A stretch of 12,794 bases of DNA from NCBI GenBank assembly GCA_021849435.1, contig JAJZSX010000029.1:1-12794 (forward strand), given 5' to 3'. The position numbers and the translations under genes are program-made. The DNA is from Actinomycetes bacterium (GTDB taxonomy: Bacteria; Actinomycetota; Acidimicrobiia; Acidimicrobiales; RAAP-2). Position 1 is the stretch's first letter; each line of letters begins with the position of its first letter. This document shows, piece by piece, positions 6,858-12,794 of this stretch. Under the pieces are notes generated by a model that was given only the letters and a program-made list of their open reading frames with translations, searched no databases and was not told where the DNA came from.

Positions 6858-9440
6858 CGCGTCTCCAGTCGAATCTGGGTTATCACCGCGTCACGGTCGA
6901 AGAGCGACGCGAGCACGTCGGTGCCGTCGGCCGCGCGCGTGCCCACCGCCACGCTGGCCACGCCCCGGGCGACCTGGTCGTCCAGGGCGACCGGCAGGGC
7001 CACCGCCCCGCGCTCGGTGCGCACGGTCACCACGTCCCCGGGCACGGCGCCGAGCCGGTCCAGGTCGAAGTGGTTGAGCGCGACGGTGGTCGTGGCGACG
7101 AGGTTGTCCAGGGCCGTGGAGCCGCGCACCGCGATGCCCCGGTCGTAGAGGCGCCGGCCGGCGAAGACCCGCAGCGCGTAGGCGTCGGTCGGTGGCACGG
7201 CCACGGGCGCGGCCGTCACGTCGGCGAGGGTCGCCGCGACGCTCGAGCCGCGGCCCGTCGCGTCAAGGGTGACGGTGTCGCCACCGTGTGAGGCGAGACC
7301 GACGGTGTCGGTCGAGCGCAGGCCGGGGAAGGCCATCGGGTCAAGCGCTCGGCGCTCGTAGTGCGCGGCGCGCCCGACGACCACGCCGTCGCTCGTCGCG
7401 TCGTTGAGCACCGACAGCGCCGGGTAGCCCGTCGTCTCCTCGATGGCCTTGGCCGTGAGCTCGATCGATTCGAGCCCGAGGCGCTGGCCGAACTCTTCGG
7501 CGAGTTCGGCGACGATGGTCACGTCCGACCACGCCGAGCCCGGAGCGCCGACCTTGGCGGTGACGGCGCTGACGCGACCCTCGAGGTTCGTCACGGTGCC
7601 GCTGCGCTCGTGCTGGACCGTGGCGGGCAGCACGACGTCGGCGTAGGCGAGCGTCGCACCGCCGTGGCCGGTGACCGCGACGACCGAGGCGCGCTCGAGC
7701 GCGGCGGTGGCGTGCTTTGGGTCGGCGACGTTGCCGAGCAGGCAACCACCGAGCAACAGGAGGGCCCGCTGGTCGCCGGCGATCATCGCGTCGAGCTGGG
7801 CGAGCGCGTCGCGACCACTCGCGCTCGCGTCAAAGCCCCGCCCGGGCCGCAGCCGCGGGGCGAGTCCCATGTCGAGTGCGCCCATGACGTTGCCGCGCCG
7901 CAGCGCGGGCAGGAACGTCGCGTCGGGGTAACGCGCCGCCAGACGGCGGATCGCCGCCTCGACGACCGTCGACTGCTCGGCCAGGTTGGCGCGCCCGACG
8001 ACGAAGACGACGCCGCTGCCGGTGTCGCCGAGCAGGTTGTGGGCCGTGGTGAGCTCGAACTCGTCGAGCCCGAGGGCGTGGGGCGCCGTGCCGTTGGCGA
8101 GCGCCTCGGCGACCTGGTCCACGTCGCCGGGGCGAACAGGCAGCGCCACGCGCGCGTGACGGCGAAGCGCGCTCGGTCCGGCGGCGAACTCGATGAGGTT
8201 GGTCTTGCCCGAGACGATGCGCGGGCGAAGGCGCAAGAACAGCACGGGCAGTTCCTCGCGCAGGTCGCCCGTCAGGGTCACCACCGTCGCCGCGTTGGCG
8301 GCCTCGTCGATGGTCGCCTTGGGTAGGGCCTGGATCAGAGTCGCGTCGAGGCCGTCGCCGTACTGGGCGTCGAGGTGCTCGCTAGCTAGCACGCCGCGCA
8401 CGAAGCGCTCCCAGGCGAAGGCGCCCTCATTGGTCAGCGCCGCGCCGCCAATGGCCCCGACCCCGCCGGGGTTCGCGGCCGCGTCGCGCAGGATCGTGGC
8501 CGCGGCGCGAAGCGCCTCGCTCCACGAGGTCGTCACCAGCTCGCCGTCGCGGCGCACGAGTGGTTCGGTGATGCGGCTGCGCGGGTCGAGCGGGTCGGTC
8601 AGCTCGGGGTTGCCGTCCACGGCGTCGAGGGTGAAGCGGCCCTTGTCACACAGCCAGCCCCGGTTCACCGGGTCGCTGTCCACGCCGAGCACGCGCGTCA
8701 GGCGGTTGCCCGAGGACTGCACGGCGATTCGACAGCCCACGGCACAGGCCGTGCAGGTGCTCTCGACCTGCTCGAGGTCCCAGGGGCGCGCGGTGAAGCG
8801 ATAGGCCTTGGCGGTCAGTGCGCCGACGGGGCAGATCTGGACCGTGTTGCCCGAGAAGATCGAGTCGAAGGGCACCGTCGGCGACGGCGCGACCTCGATG
8901 AGGTCGCCGCGCCCGGCGAAGTCGATCTGGGCGTCGCCGGCCACCTCGGCGGCGAAGCGGGTACAGCGCGAGCACTGGATGCAGCGCTCGCGATCAAGCA
9001 GGACGAGCTCGCCGATCTCGATCGGCTTGACGAAGTGGCGCTTCTCCTCGACGAACCGGGTCTCGCCCGAGCCGTGGGCGAGGGACTGGTCCTGGAGCGG
9101 GCACTCGCCGCCCTTGTCGCAGACCGGGCAGTCGAGCGGGTGGTTGGCGAGCAGAAACTCGAGGACGCCGTCTTGGGCCTTCTTGACCTTGTCGGACTCG
9201 GTGTTCACCGACATGCCGTCGTTGACCCGGATGTAGCAGGCTGGCTGAAGCGTGGCGCCGCGCGGGCCGTCCACCTCGACCAGGCACATGCGACAGACCC
9301 CGACGGGCTCCATGCGCGGGTGGTAGCAGAACCGCGGGATGTAGACGCCCGCGTGCTCGGCCGCCTCGATCAGCAGCTCGCCCGGTTGGGCCTCGACGGC
9401 CCGCCCGTTGAGGGTGATGGACACGGTGGTTCGCGTCTGG

Positions 9441-9448
<8 letters not shown>
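6854..9448 (-). CDS. nuoG: NADH-quinone oxidoreductase subunit G (75 kDa, multi-Fe-S)
   Basis: A peripheral-arm subunit of 864 residues that wires electrons from NuoF towards NuoI. Ferredoxin domain with [2Fe-2S] ligands Cys41, Cys52, Cys55 and Cys71. Next comes the His-Cys3 [4Fe-4S] site His103, Cys107, Cys110, Cys116, then a [4Fe-4S] site with Cys156, Cys159, Cys162 and Cys206. A fourth motif (Cys232, Cys235, Cys239, Cys267) matches off-pathway cluster N7, which many bacteria keep and mitochondria lack. From about 275 to 690 it has a molybdopterin-oxidoreductase-like fold, with RGNVMGALDMG and NLEGR motifs, presumably without molybdenum. A beta-barrel-like C-terminal domain starts near 762. 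The ATG at 9448 gives MTDQTRTT just before the ferredoxin fold and overlaps nuoF by 8 nt; a weak GGGGG lies 8 nt upstream. An in-frame ATG 21 codons earlier would only add nuoF-antisense-like sequence. The stop overlaps nuoH (ATGA). Confidence 0.97.
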
Positions 9449-10744
<1,296 letters not shown>

Positions 10745-10745
<1 letters not shown>

Positions 10746-11365
10746 TACTTCGCCTCCGTCGCCGCACGGGCCTCGCGCGCAGCGCGCGCCTCGGCGCGCT
10801 CACCGGCGAGCTCCTCGGGATCGACCCGAAGTCCGCCGGAGCGACGGATGCGAATCAGCGTGCCGTGGGGCGGCACGTCGTGGTCGAGACGGCCGTGGCG
10901 CAGGTCGTCCACGAGCGCGTCGAAGAGCTCGGGTGTGGTCGTTCGCACGTAGCGGTGGTTCACCTGGACGACGGGCGCGATGTTGCAGTCGGCGAGACAC
11001 TCGGTCTCTTCGAGGGTGAACAGACCATCGGCCGACGTGCCGCCCACCGAGCAGCCGAGCGTGGCGCTGGCGTGGGCGAGCAGGTCTTCGCCACCGGCGA
11101 GCAGGCAGGCGATGTTGGTGCACACCCCCACGACGTACTTGCCGACGGGCTCGAGGTGGAACATGTCGTAGAAGGCCGCCGTGCCGCGTACCTCGGCCGG
11201 GGTCGTGCCCGTGAGCTCGGCGATCTCGGCCATGGCATCGTCGGTGACGTAGCCGTCCTGCTCCTGGGCCAGGTGCAGCAACGGCAGCATCGCCGAGCGC
11301 GCGCGGGGGTAGAGCGACACCAGCTCGACGGCTCGCTGGCGAAGGTCGGTGCGGAAATGGGTCAT
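10745..11365 (-). CDS. nuoE: NADH-quinone oxidoreductase subunit E (24 kDa, [2Fe-2S])
   Basis: A 206-residue thioredoxin-like ferredoxin that pairs with NuoF at the tip of the peripheral arm and holds [2Fe-2S] cluster N1a near the FMN. The ligands are Cys82 and Cys87 (C-x4-C in VCTNIAC) and Cys123 and Cys127 (C-x3-C in ECLADC), followed by NIAPVVQVN, the usual motif after the last ligand. An N-terminal helical bundle (about residues 5-65) precedes the ferredoxin fold (about 75-155). The family domain ends near residue 160. The remainder includes a charged tail, residues 186-206, made mostly of Ala, Arg and Glu, probably flexible or helical. The ATG overlaps the nuoD TGA (ATGA), and a purine-rich GGGAGAGG lies just upstream. 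The TAG stop shares its last base with the nuoF GTG start. Confidence 0.97.
10753..10757 (-). promoter_or_regulatory. Shine-Dalgarno GGAGG for nuoF
   Basis: Read on the minus strand this is GGAGG, followed by a 7 nt spacer and the GTG at 10745. It lies inside the last codons of nuoE and supports the GTG start chosen for nuoF, which has no ATG nearby in frame. Confidence 0.75.
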
Positions 11366-12714
11366 CGGTCTACCTCTCCCATGATGGGGTCGACCGTCGA
11401 GATCACGGTGATGGCGTCAGACATCGAGCCACCGCGCATCAACAGCGGTACCGCCTGCAGGTTCACGAAGCTGGGGGCGCGCACGTGGATCCGGTAGGGC
11501 TTGGGGCCCCCGTCGGACACCAGGTAGCACCCGATCTCCCCGCGAGGCGACTCGATGGCCGAGTAGACCTCGCCCTGGGGGACGTGGAAGCCCTCGGTGA
11601 AGAGCTTGAAGTGGTGGATGAGCGCCTCCATGGACTCCCCGATGCGCGCGCGCGGCGGCGGGGTCACCTTGGGGTCCTGGCTGCGGTAGTCGCCGCGGGG
11701 CATCATCTCGATGCACTGGCGGATGATGCGGATCGACTCGCGCATCTCGTTGAGTCGAATGGCGTACCGGTCGAAGTTGTCGCCGTAGGTGCCCACGATG
11801 ACGTCGAAGTCGACCTGGTCGTAGGCGAGGTAGGGCATCGTGCGCCGAAGGTCCCACGGCACGCCCGTCGAGCGCAGCAGCGGTCCGGTCACCGAGAGCG
11901 CGAGCGCCTCCTCGGCGGTGATCGGCGCGACGCCGACCATGCGCTCGCGGAAGATCGGCTGGCCCGTGAGCAGCTGGTCGTACTCGTAGGTGCGCTCGTC
12001 GATCGTGTCACAGATCACCGTGACGTCGTCCTCCCACCCGTCGGGCAGGTCGGCGGCGACGCCGCCGGGGCGCACGTAGTTCAAGTTGAGCCGCAGTCCG
12101 GCCGTCTTCTCGAAGAAGGCGAGGATGAGCTCGCGCTCGCGGAAGCCGTAGATCATCATCGACGTGGACCCGAGGTCCATGCCGTTGGTCGCCATCCACA
12201 CCAGGTGCGAGGAGATGCGGTTGAGCTCGGACATCATCATGCGGATCCACGTGGCGCGCTCGGGCACCTCGATGCCGAGCAACGACTCGACCGCGAGCGA
12301 GTACGACAGCTCGTTGGTCACCGGGCTCAGGTAGTCCATCCGGGTGACGTTGGTCGCCCCCTGGACGTAGCTCAACTCCTCACCGGTCTTCTCCATGCCG
12401 GTGTGCAGGTAGCCGATGACGGGCTTGGCGCGAAGGACGAACTCGCCGTCGAGTTCGAGCATGATCCGCAACACGCCGTGGGTCGACGGGTGCGACGGAC
12501 CCATGTTGATGATCATCGTCTCGTCGTCGCGACGCTCGTAGTCGATCGAGGACGGGTCGAAGGCGTGGCCGTCGACGCGAAGCACCGAGCCGACCTCGCG
12601 GCTCAGCTCGCCCGCGGGCGTCGCCTCGCGTCGCTGGAGTCCCTGGGCGCCCTCGGAGGTCTCGACGACCAGTGGTTCCAGCCGCTCGGCTGCTCGTACG
12701 GTGGGATCGCTCAT
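11362..12714 (-). CDS. nuoD: NADH-quinone oxidoreductase subunit D (49 kDa subunit)
   Basis: A 450-residue peripheral-arm subunit that forms, with NuoB and NuoH, the quinone-reduction chamber; it descends from the large subunit of [NiFe] hydrogenases. The family signature MGPSHPSTHG is at residues 71-80 and GYLHTGMEK at 101-109. His79 and Tyr128 (in RMDY) match the conserved quinone-headgroup His/Tyr pair by motif and by their 49-residue spacing (His38/Tyr87 in Thermus Nqo4). The hydrogenase nickel cysteines are absent, as expected. The C-terminal part keeps PRGEIG (around 387-392) and a conserved end. The ATG is chosen because it overlaps the nuoC stop (ATGA); only a poor, distant Shine-Dalgarno-like AAGGAA lies upstream. 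About 66 residues precede the conserved MIINMGP, longer than usual, so initiation at Met67 is a possible alternative. The stop overlaps nuoE by 4 nt. Confidence 0.97.
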   Translation of the reverse strand: MSDPTVRAAERLEPLVVETSEGAQGLQRREATPAGELSREVGSVLRVDGHAFDPSSIDYERRDDETMIINMGPSHPSTHGVLRIMLELDGEFVLRAKPVIGYLHTGMEKTGEELSYVQGATNVTRMDYLSPVTNELSYSLAVESLLGIEVPERATWIRMMMSELNRISSHLVWMATNGMDLGSTSMMIYGFRERELILAFFEKTAGLRLNLNYVRPGGVAADLPDGWEDDVTVICDTIDERTYEYDQLLTGQPIFRERMVGVAPITAEEALALSVTGPLLRSTGVPWDLRRTMPYLAYDQVDFDVIVGTYGDNFDRYAIRLNEMRESIRIIRQCIEMMPRGDYRSQDPKVTPPPRARIGESMEALIHHFKLFTEGFHVPQGEVYSAIESPRGEIGCYLVSDGGPKPYRIHVRAPSFVNLQAVPLLMRGGSMSDAITVISTVDPIMGEVDR

Positions 12715-12794
12715 CGGGGGCCCGGCGCTTCCTTGAATTGCACCGGAACGCGCCCGGCGCCGTAGTCCTTGCGCAACGGGTGGCCCTCCCAGAG
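12711..12794 (-). CDS. nuoC: NADH-quinone oxidoreductase subunit C, C-terminal end (partial)
   Basis: Only the last 27 codons and a TGA stop are in the window; the start lies beyond the right edge. The visible peptide begins LWEGHPLRKDYGAG. The W/F-E-GHPLRKD(F/Y) stretch is the hallmark of the 30 kDa complex I subunit (NuoC/Nqo5) near its C-terminus. NuoC sits in the peripheral arm against NuoD and NuoB and carries no cofactor. The peptide ends about 18 residues after GHPLRKD, so nuoC is a separate gene and not fused to nuoD as in Escherichia coli. Its TGA overlaps the nuoD ATG by 4 nt (ATGA). Identification is firm despite the short length because motif and position both fit. Confidence 0.93.
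   Translation of the reverse strand, partial: LWEGHPLRKDYGAGRVPVQFKEAPGPR

Noticed and set aside
8376..8395. A local palindrome-like GCTAGCTAGC with flanking GTGCT/AGCAC arms, considered as an operator or insertion site.
   Set aside because: It lies inside nuoG, encodes an ordinary Leu-Ala-Ser stretch, is single in the window and imperfect; chance is the simpler reading.
11485..12765. A plus-strand open frame of about 426 codons opposite nuoD and the nuoC end.
   Set aside because: Antisense shadow of nuoD with a biased Arg/Gly/Val/Asp composition and no recognisable domain.

Overview
The window is one uninterrupted stretch of a nuo operon, read entirely on the minus strand. It encodes proton-pumping NADH:quinone oxidoreductase (respiratory complex I, NDH-1). 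In transcription order, from the right edge to the left, the genes are nuoC (last 27 codons only), nuoD, nuoE, nuoF, nuoG, nuoH, nuoI, nuoJ, nuoK, nuoL, nuoM and nuoN (first 209 codons only). The canonical order implies that nuoA, nuoB and most of nuoC lie just beyond the right edge, and the rest of nuoN just beyond the left edge.

The DNA is strongly GC-rich, with G or C at most third codon positions. The operon has separate nuoC and nuoD genes, a full NADH dehydrogenase module (nuoEFG), and nuoF ending in a Gly-Gly-Cys-Pro tail. NuoI has an actinobacterial-looking segment after its ferredoxin domain. Together these suggest a free-living aerobic or microaerobic high-GC actinobacterium. An Acidimicrobiia-like lineage is my best guess, from general resemblance only. 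The electron acceptor is probably menaquinone, which is inferred from that placement.

Layout by module. The electron-input arm is nuoE (11365-10745), nuoF (10745-9441) and nuoG (9448-6854), which oxidise NADH through FMN and a chain of Fe-S clusters. The connecting arm is nuoC and nuoD at the right edge plus nuoI (5622-4870), which carry electrons to quinone. The membrane arm is nuoH (6857-5622), nuoJ (4873-4301), nuoK (4304-3999), nuoL (3997-2126), nuoM (2123-624) and nuoN (627 to the left edge), which move protons. All the cofactor-binding cysteines and the key membrane acidic and lysine residues I looked for are present in the complete genes.

Every gene junction is either an overlap of 1 to 8 nt or a gap of 1 to 2 nt, so there is no intergenic DNA. 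I see no internal promoter, terminator, RNA gene, mobile element, repeat array or CRISPR. Three genes (nuoF, nuoJ, nuoN) start with GTG. I found no undescribed system. The points worth a second look are small lineage-specific departures: extended termini on NuoI, NuoD and NuoE, altered motifs in NuoF and NuoM, and an unusually tight, translationally coupled operon.
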